Source: Mytilus trossulus (lineage: Eukaryota; Mollusca; Bivalvia; Mytilida; Mytilidae). Taken from it: a stretch of DNA of 64,000 bases. Positions 1 to 10,240 of this stretch are shown here, one piece after another. The stretch's first letter is position 1; the number at the start of each line of letters is the position of its first letter. The stretch spans positions 50,113,973-50,177,972 of the forward strand of contig NC_086384.1 in NCBI RefSeq assembly GCF_036588685.1, in the 5' to 3' direction. The translations under genes were made by a program, and so were the position numbers. A model generated the notes under the pieces. That model ran no database searches and was not told the DNA's origin. It saw only the letters and a list, made by a program, of their open reading frames with translations.

Positions 1-1
1 T

Positions 2-685
2 GACGGCAATGGTAGTTATTCGTGTGTCGAAAACGATGGAGATATTACAACAACAAATATCGTCTACAATCACTTGCGAATTATGAGAATACGATGCATA
101 ACTACAGTATGGTTAATTTTTTCTGTAACTTTATTTGGTATGCTTCTTTTATTCATTCTAGTAGGATATCGTTACAAATTGCACCTACAATACTTCTGTT
201 TATTCATTGGAATGGCCAATCCACTTTTCCGGAAGTCAAAAGGAGAGACACTTGAATATGATGCATATGTAGCTTATTGCGATGGAGACTATAAATGGGT
301 ATATGGACCTCTGCGCATATTTCTAGAAGAGAGACGGAATTATAAACTTCTTTTGTTAGATAGAGGAGATGTCCTTGCTGGAGAACATAGACTTTTTGCT
401 TTAAACAATTCAATTTCAAAATGCAAAAAGATAATCTTAGTGATTTCAAAAGAGTTTGTAAACAATGATTGGGCATACTATGAAGCTACTGTAGGAATTG
501 AACATTTCCTAGGATTACAAGCGAGAATAATTGTTATAAACCTGGAACATATAACCAAAACAAAAATACCGCAATGTGTTCTTCAAATGATGTCATTGGA
601 CGCCAACGATCATATTCGCAAAACAGACATATTAAATGAAAATAACATTTTCTGGAAATGTTTAGATGAAGCAATGAAACGTTAA
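2..685 (+). CDS. Toll-like receptor, 3' end (LRRCT tail, transmembrane, TIR); 5' part outside window
   Basis: The frame is open from base 2, so the gene continues leftwards out of the window; an internal ATG at 74 is not the real start. In order it reads the end of an LRR C-terminal cap (SYSCV), a hydrophobic membrane segment (about 108-172), then a cytoplasmic TIR domain. TIR box 1 is YDAYVAY, box 2 is LLDRGDVLAGE and box 3 is the FW near the end. It stops with TAA at 683-685. TLRs are single-pass receptors that sense ligands through LRRs and signal through TIR-TIR contacts with adaptors such as MyD88. It is very close to the TLR copies at 28.6-31.1 kb (+) and 36.4-38.9 kb (-). No frame damage is seen, so the whole gene may be functional. 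Box 2 has Ala where most TLRs have the BB-loop Pro. Confidence 0.88.
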   Translation, partial: DGNGSYSCVENDGDITTTNIVYNHLRIMRIRCITTVWLIFSVTLFGMLLLFILVGYRYKLHLQYFCLFIGMANPLFRKSKGETLEYDAYVAYCDGDYKWVYGPLRIFLEERRNYKLLLLDRGDVLAGEHRLFALNNSISKCKKIILVISKEFVNNDWAYYEATVGIEHFLGLQARIIVINLEHITKTKIPQCVLQMMSLDANDHIRKTDILNENNIFWKCLDEAMKR

Positions 686-1149
686 TGAAGGACAGTGTCG
701 TGATGGCTTTTTCAATTTATACTATTCAACAATTGTTGTTTCATTGTACAAAGGCATTGTCAGTCTTAAACGTATACAAATAAAGTAAACATTAAATTTC
801 TGCACGGTGGTACTATATATATGATGACCACTATATGAACGAAAGGAATGAAAGAAACAAATGACATCAAAATACGTCTAGATGTGCTTGCAGGTATGAG
901 TAACAATTTATCTTAACACAAATGTATATAAAAATCTTATTACAGACGATCATATGACTGTAAAAGTAAAATATCATTATCGGTAAACACTTATATAAAC
1001 ATGTATTTTTATAAAAAAATCTATAAAATTGAAATTGCATTTTAGGTCAAATACATGAGTTTGACATTCCAGAAGAATTTATGAACAAATTATCGAGATT
1101 ATTTGACCTGTTTTTTTTAAATTGAAGCAAAAGTCATAATTTTGAAATA
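686..1149 (+). other. TLR 3' flank / 3' UTR with AATAAA
   Basis: There is no gene here. An AATAAA polyadenylation signal lies at 779-784, about 95 bases after the stop. The segment (for example GCACGGTGGTACT near 803) matches the flank of the TLR copy at 31058-31560, so the duplicated block includes the 3' UTR and beyond. Confidence 0.6.
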
Positions 1150-1345
1150 GTAATCAAAGGTGTCAGGATTATAATTAAGTACACCAGACGCGCGTTTCGT
1201 CTACATAAGACTCATCAGTGACGCACATATCAAAATATTTATAAAGCCAAACAAGTACAAAGTTTGAAGAGCACTGAGGATCCAAAATTCCAAAAAAGTT
1301 GTGCCAAATACGGCTAAGGTAATCTTTGCCTGGGATGAGAAAATC
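1150..1345 (+). mobile_element. Short interspersed element, family F1
   Basis: F1 is recognised by the block GCGCGTTTCGTCTACATAAG followed by ACTCATCAGTGACGC, then AAGCCAAACAAGTACAAAGT and a GCCAAATACGGCTAAGGTAA end. Other copies in this window lie near 1555, 3640 (reverse), 10030 (reverse), 24405 and 31672. It has no coding capacity and is a non-autonomous repeat. This copy is absent from the paralogous flank at 31 kb, so it inserted after that duplication. Confidence 0.7.
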
Positions 1346-1554
1346 CTTAGTTTTTCGAAACATTCAAAGTTTATTAAACAGGAAATGGATAAAAATGACC
1401 ACATTCTTGAAAATTTTTACTTTTTGTCCAATATAAAAGACCATTTCATTGCTCTACTCTTATGTCTTTCTTTTTTGAATTTGGTTTTTATGGTGCAGGT
1501 ATCTTCAGAAAAGTGCGTCGGCTGAAACCCATTTTTGAAGTTTTACTCGGACTC

Positions 1555-1745
1555 AATTTTATTTATACGCTAGACGTGCGTTTCTTCTACAAAAGACCCA
1601 TCAGTGACGCTCGAATCCAAAAAAGTTATAAATAGCCAAATAAAGTACTGAGTTGAAGAGCATTGAGATCCAAAATTCCTGAGAGTGTTGCCAAATACAG
1701 CTAAATTTATCTATGTCTAAGGTAGAAAAGCCTTAGTTTTTCAAC
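1555..1745 (+). mobile_element. Short interspersed element, family F1 (second copy)
   Basis: It carries the same blocks as the copy at 1150 (ACGTGCGTTTCTTCTAC, CATCAGTGACGCTC, GAAGAGCATTGAGATCC) with more divergence. It sits at the place in the TLR flank where the 31 kb paralogue carries its own F1 copy (31672), so this insertion probably predates the segmental duplication. Confidence 0.65.
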
Positions 1746-2329
1746 AAATTTACAATTTTGTAAACAGTTAATTTATTAATATACCAATATCAATGATAAT
1801 TCATGTGACCTCGGTTGCACTCAATATAAAAGACTTTAAAAAAATCAAGATTCGAAGAGGAAAAATCATGAATAAATTTCATCTCAACTTCTATTTATTG
1901 CTTTGTAATATGCATTTCGATTTTGCTTCTTCTCGTCAATAAATGTACGAAATAGTCCTAAGAACAAGACAAGTTATTACAATGGGCTGGCCTTAGTACT
2001 AAATACACGAGGAACACGATAAAAAGACGTTCATTCTTTTTTTAACAAAAAAAAAGAGTATGATTGCCAGTACAAATTCTTCATATTGTCATACACAAAG
2101 TTCATGTTTGTAAGTAAAAAATACCAGTACACTTCCGAGCAAAGGGATAAATACAGAAGATGAAAACAAAGCAATACACAAAGTGTATCTCTGACTAACT
2201 GATGTTAACAAGAAGAATATTTTAGGTTACATATAAATTGTATTTGAGTTTTCTCTCTCTCTCTATGACTTATTTCACATACAACACTAATACTTTCACT
2301 CATCTGTTTTTCTACAATATGTATCATGA
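1746..2329. other. No gene seen; AT-rich, short CT run
   Basis: The stretch is AT-rich and non-coding, with a (TC)n run near 2254-2268. No ORF with recognisable domains was found on either strand. Confidence 0.5.
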
Positions 2330-2870
2330 CTTACTTTTTGATCTATTTTTTTTGAAAGAAATAAATTTGCTCATAGTTTATTAATTATTTCTTTTCTCTT
2401 AACTAAAAATAGATAAAATGAAAACACGTATATAAATAATTCTTTGTAATTATGATTAGCAAAATATGTAATAAACTTTCATGTTTGCAAATTAGAAACA
2501 CATTCTCTTTGTTGAGATCAAAGTTTACAAAAAACCGTTTCACAATATTGGAAAAAGACTACCACAATTGAAATGTTATTGGGCATTCAAACAACAGGTG
2601 CTCAATGGTTTCTTCTCCAAGTTTACAAAAAGTACATTACCTGGTATTTTTAATTTGATTTTGAACAAAAAGGTTTTAGTTGCTATAATCCTATGCAAAA
2701 AAAAATATTGGAAGGTTCTTAAATAAGCATCTCTACAAGACTTTTTTGTTATCATGAAATATTCTGACCATTCTGTAGTATCAATAACTAACAGTTCTTC
2801 CCATTTCAAAAATTTTATTGTTGGTAGTTGAATACCTGCATCTACTCAGTTTTCATATACAAATTTGACG
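2330..2870 (-). mobile_element. L1-like LINE, C-terminal fragment of the reverse-transcriptase protein
   Basis: The minus strand reads a piece typical of the end of LINE ORF2: W-E-E-L-L followed by FQYFFLHRIIATKTFLFK. After a frameshift comes a zinc-knuckle-like CTFCKLGEETIEHLLFECP (C-x2-C, H, C spacing), which is usual after the thumb of L1-type elements. At least one frameshift and one in-frame stop follow. It is a 5'-truncated, dead LINE; no promoter or poly(A) tail was resolved. Confidence 0.6.
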
Positions 2871-3185
2871 TTCACATTACACATGTCATATGTTTTTTTT
2901 AAAAGAAAGTATCACCAGTGCTAGACTTATCAAAATCTTGATTAAGACAGTTTTATTTAAGGCATTTTTCATAGTGTTAGAGATTTTTGATAAAACCATA
3001 ATATTTAATAAAATTGTTGGTTTGTACTTTTTCTTGAAATTACTTAAATTTATAAAAAAATCATATTTTCACGATTAATAATGTCACTTACTGACTGCAC
3101 GGACCTCTTTTTCCATCGAATGTAATATGGGAAATCATCCAAAGAAGAACAGTTCAAAATATCTAAGAATAAAATGTCACTGACA
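2871..3185. other. No gene seen
   Basis: The stretch is AT-rich. The short lysine/phenylalanine-rich frame on the plus strand at 2890-3078 has the composition of random AT-rich DNA and no domain. Confidence 0.4.
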
Positions 3186-3400
3186 CAAATCTCAGTAACA
3201 CGAAGCCTTGGCTCACACCGAACCACACGCTAAAAAAAGACCCCAAAAGTTACTGGATAAGTGTAAAACTATTCAAACGGGAAAACCAACGGTCTTATCT
3301 ATTAAAAAAACAAGAAACGAGAAACACTTATGAACCACATCAACAAACGACAACTTCAACATCAGACTCATGACAGAAAAATGAAAAAAATAGAGATTTT
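3186..3400 (+). mobile_element. Short interspersed element, family F2
   Basis: F2 is recognised by GCCTTGGCTCACACCGAAC, then AACTATTCAAACGGGAAAAC and GAGAAACACTTATGAACCAC. Other copies lie near 8833, 53130 (reverse), 53815 (reverse, partial), 55485 and 63690. It has no coding capacity. Confidence 0.6.
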
Positions 3401-3639
3401 CTATCAGGTGTGATAACTTAGGGAAATTGAAATATATTATAACAGGTTGTGGATATCTTAACGCCAAGTTATAATTTGATTTTGAGTAGTTCAAGTTATA
3501 TATTAAAATTAATTATACCTTAAACAGGGAACACACATCATTGGTAGTGTATTCAACGTACGATCCTTCTGATAAACATACCAAATTTTCAGATGTAGAA
3601 CTGTTTGCTTATTAGAACTCTCATTTGTCTTTTGAATTT
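3401..3639. other. No gene seen
   Basis: Short AT-rich spacer between two interspersed repeats with no recognisable signal. Confidence 0.4.
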
Positions 3640-3845
3640 TTGAAATACTAAGTCTTTTCTACCTCGGGAATATATTACCTTAGCTGTATCTGGCACAACT
3701 TTAAGGACTTTTGGTTTCAATGGTCTTTAATGTTCAACTTCTTATTTTATTTGACTTTAAAAAAAAACTTTTTGGGAATCGAGCGTCACTGATGAGTCTT
3801 TGGTAGACGAAATGTGCGTCTTGCGTTAATACAGAATGTAATCCT
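3640..3845 (-). mobile_element. Short interspersed element, family F1 (reverse copy)
   Basis: The reverse-orientation F1 block reads GAGCGTCACTGATGAGTCTT then GTAGACGAAATGTGCGTCT near 3780-3825. It is preceded by the inverse of the GCCAAATACGGCTAAGG end near 3675-3700. Confidence 0.65.
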
Positions 3846-3929
3846 TGTATATATGATGAGTTTATTGTCAGAAAGATAGTCACTTGAAAAATAGTATCTC
3901 AAGCAATATTTGATCTTAAACTAGTCAGA

Positions 3930-4080
3930 GAGGCGAAAGACACCAAGAACATATTGAGGCTCCTAAGTCAAAAACATACTGATAATATAAAGGCATAGAA
4001 AAACGGCAAATCACCAAAAACAAGGAACTGTACAACAGTACGAACCCCAATGGCAATGCTACACACACAACTTCAATTAA
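3930..4080 (+). mobile_element. Short interspersed element, family F3-like fragment
   Basis: It contains GAGGCGAAAGACACCAAGAA and related words of the F3 family (fuller copies at 14148 and 40235). It is degenerate, and its boundaries are uncertain. Confidence 0.4.
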
Positions 4081-4164
4081 AGTGGGAAATAGTTATCAAT
4101 AACCAATAACGTTTAAACAGTAGGACAACAAATCTACACTCAATTATTTAACAAACATAACCAT

Positions 4165-4535
4165 AACCGCCTCATTTTTAGACGTATACCTCGAATTTGA
4201 CATACACAGTCATCTCAGTACCAAAATCTATGACAAACGAGACGATTTCAATTTTGAAATTATCGATTTCCCCCACCTTAGTAGTAATATACCAACTTCA
4301 CCTGCATATGGAATATACATTTCCCAACTTATTAGGTATTCAAGAGCTTGCAGCTCCTATTCAGACTTTGTAAAACGTCACCATGTAGTGTCTGAGCAGA
4401 AAGTTGATGAACCAGGGGTATGTCAAAGAACGTCTCGTCCTTTTTCTAAAAAAGTTCATCGGAAGATACCCAGAACTTGTTGATAAATATTCCGTATCAA
4501 CTTCACAAATAATACAAGATGGTCTTGAAGTTTAG
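4165..4535 (+). mobile_element. C-terminal fragment of a reverse transcriptase (YDKRDDFNF type)
   Basis: The plus strand reads SFLDVYLEFD, then IYDKRDDFNFEIIDFP, then SPAYGIYISQLIRYSRAC. After one frameshift it continues to a TAG at 4533-4535 (GRYPELVDKYSVSTSQIIQDG). The block YDKRDDFNF...AYGxYISQLIRYSRAC is one I know from widespread invertebrate reverse-transcriptase-like mobile proteins; I do not assign the clade. A second fragment of the same family lies on the minus strand at 63006-63241. The catalytic palm is missing, so this is a dead, 5'-truncated copy. Confidence 0.6.
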
Positions 4536-4639
4536 ATTTTGCGTACTGACGTTGGTTATCATCTTAATAACGCGTTATAGTATTATTTTATTAGTCTTTA
4601 TTAATATTACTTGTAAATTTTTGAGATATTCTTTTGAAT

Positions 4640-5370
4640 TGACTCTGTGGTTATATAAAAACATCATGCTTTGAACGACAAATTATTTCATTTACTTAAA
4701 TTACTCTTACTTATGGATTTTGACATATCATGAACGACAAAATTATTTCATTCAATAAAATACTTTTAATTTCTGTTGAGTCTGTTTTTTATTTTGTACA
4801 TTTGACGTGATACTGTACGTATGTATCCCGTCATACTTTGAACCACACCTTATTTATTTATTGTTATTACATTTACTGTTGAGTCTGTTGTTTTTATATC
4901 AACTTTACGTGACTATGCATGTATGTATACCTTCATACTTTGAACGACAAAATTATTTTTATGTCTACCTGTACGAATTTCAAACGCGCAATTTTACACC
5001 AGCAATGAAAACCATCTATTCTTTACGGGTAGACTTTATATAGATAAATTAAGTGGTATAAGAAAAGCATAAGGAGTATAATAAATTTGATATATGCCTT
5101 TTTGTGCTTCTTCGTTACATTTGTTGTTTTTATAGTGATGCAAGTATGCTTGTTTTGTTCATACTTTTAACGACAAAATTATTTTGATGTCTACCTGTAC
5201 GAATTTCAAACGCGCATTTTTACACCAGCAATGAAAACCTTCTTTCCTTTACGGGTAGACTTTTTATATACATAAATTAATTGGTACAAGAAAAGCAAAA
5301 TGAGTATGTTAAATTTGATGTATGCCTTTTTGTGATTCTTCGTTACATTTGTTGTTTTTATAGTGATATT
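4640..5370. repeat. Imperfect tandem repeats (226-bp unit) containing a 72-bp inverted-repeat module
   Basis: The phrase TTTGAACGACAAAATTATTT and its variants recur near 4672, 4731, 4843, 4940 and 5166. A 72-bp module at 4963-5034 recurs at 5189-5260 (spacing 226). It starts with GTCTACC and ends with GGTAGAC, so each module has short inverted ends. The word TGTTGAGTCTGTTTTT also recurs. There is no credible gene; the frame at 4807-5043 is a repeat artefact. Confidence 0.6.
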
Positions 5371-5454
5371 AAGATGATAACACAATATTGACTGCTGTAC
5401 CCCTATATTTTACATTTTTACTCTTTGAGTATGTTCGTTTTGTTCATACATCGT

Positions 5455-5720
5455 TGACAATGTAATGAAATTTGATGCGACTGTCATACAAGTGAGAGGT
5501 TTAGCTAGCTATAAAACCAGGTTCAATCCACCATTTTCTACATTAGAAAATGCCTGTACCAAGTCAGGAATATGACAGTTTTTATCCATTCGTTTGATGT
5601 GTTTGGACTTTTGATTTTGCCTTTTGATTTTTGATTTTCCTTTTTGAATTTTCCTCGGAGTTCGGTATTTTTGTGTTTTTACTTTTTATGTTTATAATAT
5701 GTGTTAATGTAATGCCATCT
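5455..5720 (+). mobile_element. Short interspersed element, family F4
   Basis: It contains GAGAGGTTTAGCTAGCTATA, CAATCCACCATTTTCTACAT, TGCCTGTACCAAGTCAGGAA and CCATTCGTTTGATGTGTTTG. A well-matched second copy is at 27030-27240 (+) and a reverse copy at 22915-23070. It is non-coding. Confidence 0.65.
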
Positions 5721-6009
5721 GTAACTGTATAAGTTAGCTTGTTTGTGGAACATTACAAAAAATTCTTAAAATACTACTAAACAGACAGTCATTATATATA
5801 TTAGAAAAACGAAAATTATGTGTATTTCATTTCTTGGTGAAAACTGTCTAATTGATGTTTTCTCCTTACTATACAATTACTCAATCTTGTATGAGTATCA
5901 AGCAAACTGATTTAATTTTTTTTCTACATAAACATGTTATACATCACAGTAACAGAATTCGGGTCTAGGCGTCTAATGGTTTACTTTTTACAAAAAAAAC
6001 AAAAAATGA

Positions 6010-6400
6010 AAACAACACGTTTAATAATTTAATCAGTCCTAAGCGCATTTCTAGATTTACGTTTAGCAGGAACGCTCAGAGCCAAATATTTGAAAGCCGA
6101 GGATGTATAAATACCGAAACAGTTGAAGAGGTATATAACAAAAAATACCAAAATGAAGCCAAATCCATGTAAGGTAAACTTTGCCGGAGAAAGTTGAAAT
6201 CTCAGTTTCTTTATTATTTCAAAATTTATCAACGGTTTGTTATAATCATGTCAGTATCGTACGTAATACTGACTACTGAGCTGATGCTACCCTCGGGGAC
6301 TGATTGTCCAGCAGCATAGGTTTTGACCAAGTGCTGTAAATTTTTTTTTAAAACAACACGTTAAATAATTTAGTGCGTCCGAGGCGCTTTTCTGGCTTCA
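6010..6400 (+). mobile_element. Short interspersed elements, family F6 (one fuller copy plus a fragment)
   Basis: F6 is recognised by GCGTCCGAAGCGCTTTTCT-like blocks (6036-6060 and 6373-6393) and AGGAACGCTCAGAGCCAAAT. The same block starts the 1616-bp tandem duplication at 33624 and recurs at 35250. Between the two F6 blocks, near 6270-6330, is a GACTACTGAGCTGATGCTAC-type segment related to the element at 57840. Confidence 0.5.
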
Positions 6401-7825
6401 TCTTCAATTGTGAACTGGATAAAGAGTGGTTTCATTAGCACTTATACCACATTTTCTTATCTGTGTCTTTTATAGAAATAAAGTCAATAACCGATCTCTT
6501 TAAAATCATTTCAATTTTGTATTTAAGATATTAATTTCAAATATCAGCAAACACTTTAGTAACAGTTCACTTTCTTCTTATAGCATCTCTGTTGTTACTT
6601 TTGTATACTCTTGTAACTAAAGATAAGCGCAATGCAAGTGCATACGGGCATCTTTGGTTACTTATATGCATTTCAGATGGTCTCTAGTGGTCTTAAGTGG
6701 TTTTAATGGCAATCATACTTCATTTTGTTTAATTGTTGGTGCACATAATTGTTAAAGATGCGGATCATTCATCGCCGAAAAGTAAGTTCTTTTACAATAA
6801 TCATGTTTATTATATATATTGAAATAAGGCCATCCTAAAACTATTTATCTATACTCGATGTACATAAATTGGAGCGAGTACGCGAAACTTTATTTCAATA
6901 CTTTTTTTTTTCGGAATGAAAAAAAAAAAGTATGCACACATGTCTTCAATTTTTTTTCCAAACTCAAGTTTTCAAGAGTGAGAAATTATCTTTAACAGCG
7001 AACACAATTCTATTGTCAATGAGTTTGAGTGTTGATATGACATCTTAAATATAATTTTGTTCATTTATTTCTTATTGATAAAGTGTTAATGTAAATAGAT
7101 TTTGTAAGCTTTTAAATTGTTGTTATTGAGGGAATTCGAAGTTTTACGTGTAGTCATTCGAACAGAAGTATTGTCAGTCTTTAAGGTATCTTTTTTAGCA
7201 GTTGACTTTATGATAGCTTAGCATCATTTTATAAGGTAAAAAGCTCTCAAATTCATGTTCATCGGTTTGACTCAAATTCTCATATTGGATTTTTAATATA
7301 AAAAACATATAAAATATTTATCCAATTCATAAAAGCCAAAATTAAGTAATTCACAAGGCATGTTGATGATATGTAGCTTCGTTTCGTGTGTATTTTAGTC
7401 TAGGCGCCATCTAAATAACTATCGAGATGACTAATAAAACAACCGATGGTCACATAACACGATATAAACATACATATAACTAGATATATGAACCTAGTGA
7501 AAATGGATATTTCTATGTCATTGTGATTTCAATTTTGAGATTAAAAGGATGTACATTTTTGATTTTACCTGTCTTAGAACGGTTTTCAGGTGATGGAATC
7601 AGTCAAATCAAATTATTTACCTCTATTTTACTTTCAATGAATGCTGGCATTATATTCCTTTATATATCCTAACAATCATTAATCATGTATAATCCATCTC
7701 TAGCTGAGGGGTTAAATTGAAGTTCACTGGAATACGAATTCAACGAGGTCTTATTATTTTCTTGCAAGTGAATAATTCATCCTCGATGTTTTCTAGCTTA
7801 TTTTGACAAAATTTAAGCACCCTGA
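6401..7825. other. No gene seen (1.4 kb)
   Basis: AT-rich DNA with homopolymer A/T runs near 6900-6925. No open frame with recognisable domains, no RNA gene and no repeat copy that I can name. Confidence 0.45.
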
Positions 7826-8409
7826 CTGCTAATAGCAAATTGTATTTCAGTTTAATAAATGATTGAACAAAAGTTTGTATGTATCTCGTAGCTTGTGTCC
7901 CCAGAACAATGCACTATCATTATATATATATATCTTTATCGTATAAAAACAGTAATGGCTATTTTGAAATATTGCTTTAGATATTCCAAATGATATTTGG
8001 TGGTAGTGTTAAGTATGTTAGCCTGAATCTAATAAGAAGACACAAGCAGTAATATTTTTAAATTAAAGAAATTTCATTTATCTAGGCATTTAAATGGTGT
8101 CATTATTTCAAACCTTAATTTCGATTTGTTCGAAGTCTTTTACCTGTTAAAATAGGTAATTTTATACAAAATAGATAGGTATAATGAAGTGGTATTTGAA
8201 ATGAAAGAAAATTATCGTTTAAAACATGAAACTTTACTACTGCATGCAACGTTGTCACATCCTGTTAAAATATTTTATTTTCATTGAACAAAATACAAAT
8301 GGTTTTCATGCGTCACGATACAAGGAACTTATTTTAAACACATATTGTACAAAACAATTTCACATTTTTCAATGACAGTCACGTGATCTTTGTTTATTTT
8401 AGTTCGTTG
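7826..8409 (+). repeat. Duplicated TLR downstream flank, including the 'B' segment of the 586-bp array
   Basis: Bases 7826-8040 (GCTAATAGCAAATTGTATTT through TTTGGTGGTAGTGTTA) match segment B of the tandem array at 10236-12963. Bases 8040-8409 match the flank downstream of the TLR copies at 33840-34220 and 35455-35840 (for example CATGCAACGTTGTCACAT). With 8410-9655 it forms an old paralogous block of the TLR 3' region. Confidence 0.6.
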
Positions 8410-8594
8410 GATACTTCAATATTGGTGATTGATGCGCTGAATTTTGGTACTTCCTATTTTCTTTTTTCCTTGGGTACTTGGATGTTGGTGATTGGTGCGT
8501 TGAATTTTGGTACTTCCTCTTTTCCTTTTTCGTTGAGTACTTGGATGTTGGTGATTGGTGCGTTGAATTTTGGTACTTCCTCTTTCCTTTTTCG
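8410..8594. repeat. 63-bp minisatellite, about 3 units
   Basis: The unit contains GGATGTTGGTGATTGGTGCG, then TTGAATTTTGGTACTTCCTC, then TTTTCCTTTTTCGTTG. The period is 63 bp, a multiple of three, so both strands stay open and give a false 131-codon frame at 8383-8778. The same minisatellite lies downstream of the other minus-strand TLR copies (34225-34472 and 35841-36088, about 4 units each). Confidence 0.85.
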
Positions 8595-8832
8595 TGTGAA
8601 GACTTTAACTATCCATGATTTAAAAACTATTCGACAATTATTTTTCTTAGGGGTTGGTGTTACCCATATGACACATAAGTATGATTATGTTGATATATTG
8701 ATCCATTCTTTTCTTTTTATACTAATACTAAGCCCACTAATTTCGATTTCCAAACATATATTAATTAAAAAAGTATGAATTCAAAAATTATTTAATATCA
8801 TAATTTAATCATCTATCATTACATGCATTAAT

Positions 8833-9030
8833 AAATGATAAATATAAAAAAGAAGATGTGGTATAATTGTCAATGGGACAACTATCCACAAAAGACCAAA
8901 ATGACACAAACATTAACAACTATAGGTCATCGTACGGCCATCAACAATGAGCAAATCCAATACCACAAAGTAAGCTATAAAAGGCCCCGATAAGACAATG
9001 TAAAACAATTCAAACGAGAAAACTAAGTTG
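8833..9030 (+). mobile_element. Short interspersed element, family F2
   Basis: It contains AAGAAGATGTGGTATAATTG, GTCAATGGGACAACTATCCA, TCGTACGGCCATCAACAATG and CAATTCAAACGAGAAAAC, which are F2 words. It is inserted between the minisatellite and the TLR fragment; the other two TLR blocks lack it at this point. Confidence 0.6.
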
Positions 9031-9045
9031 GCTTCACTTACGTTT

Positions 9046-9655
9046 CATGGCTAGATCCAAACATTTCCAGAAAAAAATAATTTCATTTAATGTTTTTGTT
9101 TTACGACTGTGGTCATTGGCGTCCAGTGATACCATTTGCATTACACATTGCGGTATTTTTTATTTTGTAGTACTTTCCAAGCTTATAACAATTAGTTTTG
9201 CTTGCAACTTAATAAAATGCTCAATTCCAACAGTAGCTTCATAGCTCGCCCATTCATTGTTCACAAACTCATTTGAATTAATCAAGATCATCTATTTACA
9301 TTTTGAAATGGAATTACTTATGGCAAGTCTATTTTGACCAGGCCGTACATCCCCATCTCCTCTGTCAGACATAAAAAGTTTATAATTGCGTCTCTCTTCA
9401 AGAAATGAACGCAACGGTCCATACACCCATTTATAGTCTATATATATATATGCATCATATTCAAGTGTTTCTACTTTTGACTTCTGGAAAAGTGGATTGA
9501 CCATTCCGATAAATAAGCAAAAGTATTGTAGATGCAATTTGTAGCGATATCCAAGTAGGATAAATAATAAAAGTACACCGAATAGTCGTAGAAAAAAATA
9601 CCCATACTGTCGGAATACATCTTATTCTTATAATTTGCAACTGATTGTAGACTTT
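9046..9655 (-). pseudogene. TLR 3' end pseudogene (TIR domain fragment)
   Basis: The minus strand matches the last about 600 bases of the intact TLR at 36418-38883, from the membrane segment through TIR to the terminal codons (near 9046). An open piece at 9292-9537 reads LEYDAYIYIDYKWVYGPLRS then SDRGDGDVRPGQN. The rest is broken by frameshifts and stops, and the box 3 region is mutated. No LRR part is present: similarity ends near 9655, where unrelated repeat sequence begins. It is an old duplicate, far more diverged than the copy at 34802. Unlike the other copies, its box 2 keeps a proline (RPG). Confidence 0.82.
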
Positions 9656-9659
9656 TAAG

Positions 9660-9900
9660 AATTCTTAAATTCGTGGTTTACTGTGACCCAAGAAAACCAC
9701 GAAAATTGGTATACCACGAATACAATTTTTTTTTCACAGTTACTATCTTGTATTTTTGATTTTTGTGGTAATCCGTGGGGTTTTAATGTCGCAAATATCC
9801 ATTTACCTGTCTCCGCGTCGCCAGGTAAACTCAATTTGCGACAGTAAAACCCCCAGTTTATCCCCGAAAATTCTCAAATACTATACGGTTATCTCCTAGT
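9660..9900. repeat. Fold-back repeat with a strong hairpin (9777-9854)
   Basis: Bases 9777-9809 and 9823-9854 are near-complementary (GGGGTTTTA / TAAAACCCC, TGTCGCAAA / TTTGCGACA, TTTACCTG / CAGGTAAA) around a short CG-rich loop. Flanking words such as CCACGAAAATTGGTATACCA are also self-complementary in part. It looks like a non-coding interspersed repeat. Confidence 0.6.
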
Positions 9901-10029
9901 TTAGACTTTCTTACACCGATCAGGACATGTGAAAAAAGCACCTAGTAATAACTAATCTCCTAATTTAGACTTCTGTGCTGACATTTACTATCATTGATAT
10001 GGTTATATTTATAAATTTACTGTTTACAA

Positions 10030-10240
10030 CCCTTTTGAAATTGTTGAAATACTTAGGCTTTTCTACCGCAGGAATAGATTACATTAGCTGTATTTGACAA
10101 AAACTTTAAGCAATTTTTGTCATCAATGCTCATCTTTGTACTTTATTTGAACTTTTAAATTTTGTTGAATTTGAGCGTCACTGAAGAGTCTTTTGTAGAC
10201 GAAACGCCCGTTCGGTGTAAATACTAAATTAAATCATGCA
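10030..10240 (-). mobile_element. Short interspersed element, family F1 (reverse copy)
   Basis: The reverse F1 reads AATAGATTACATTAGCTGTA, then GAGCGTCACTGAAGAGTCTT and GTAGACGAAACGCCCGTTC, ending just before the tandem array. Confidence 0.65.

Noticed and set aside
5960-6240. Minus-strand frame 6029-6232 as a gene
   Set aside because: It is a translation of the family F6 short interspersed element.
8383-8778. 131-codon open frame on the plus strand
   Set aside because: It is the 63-bp minisatellite read in phase; the period is divisible by three, and the antisense strand is equally open.
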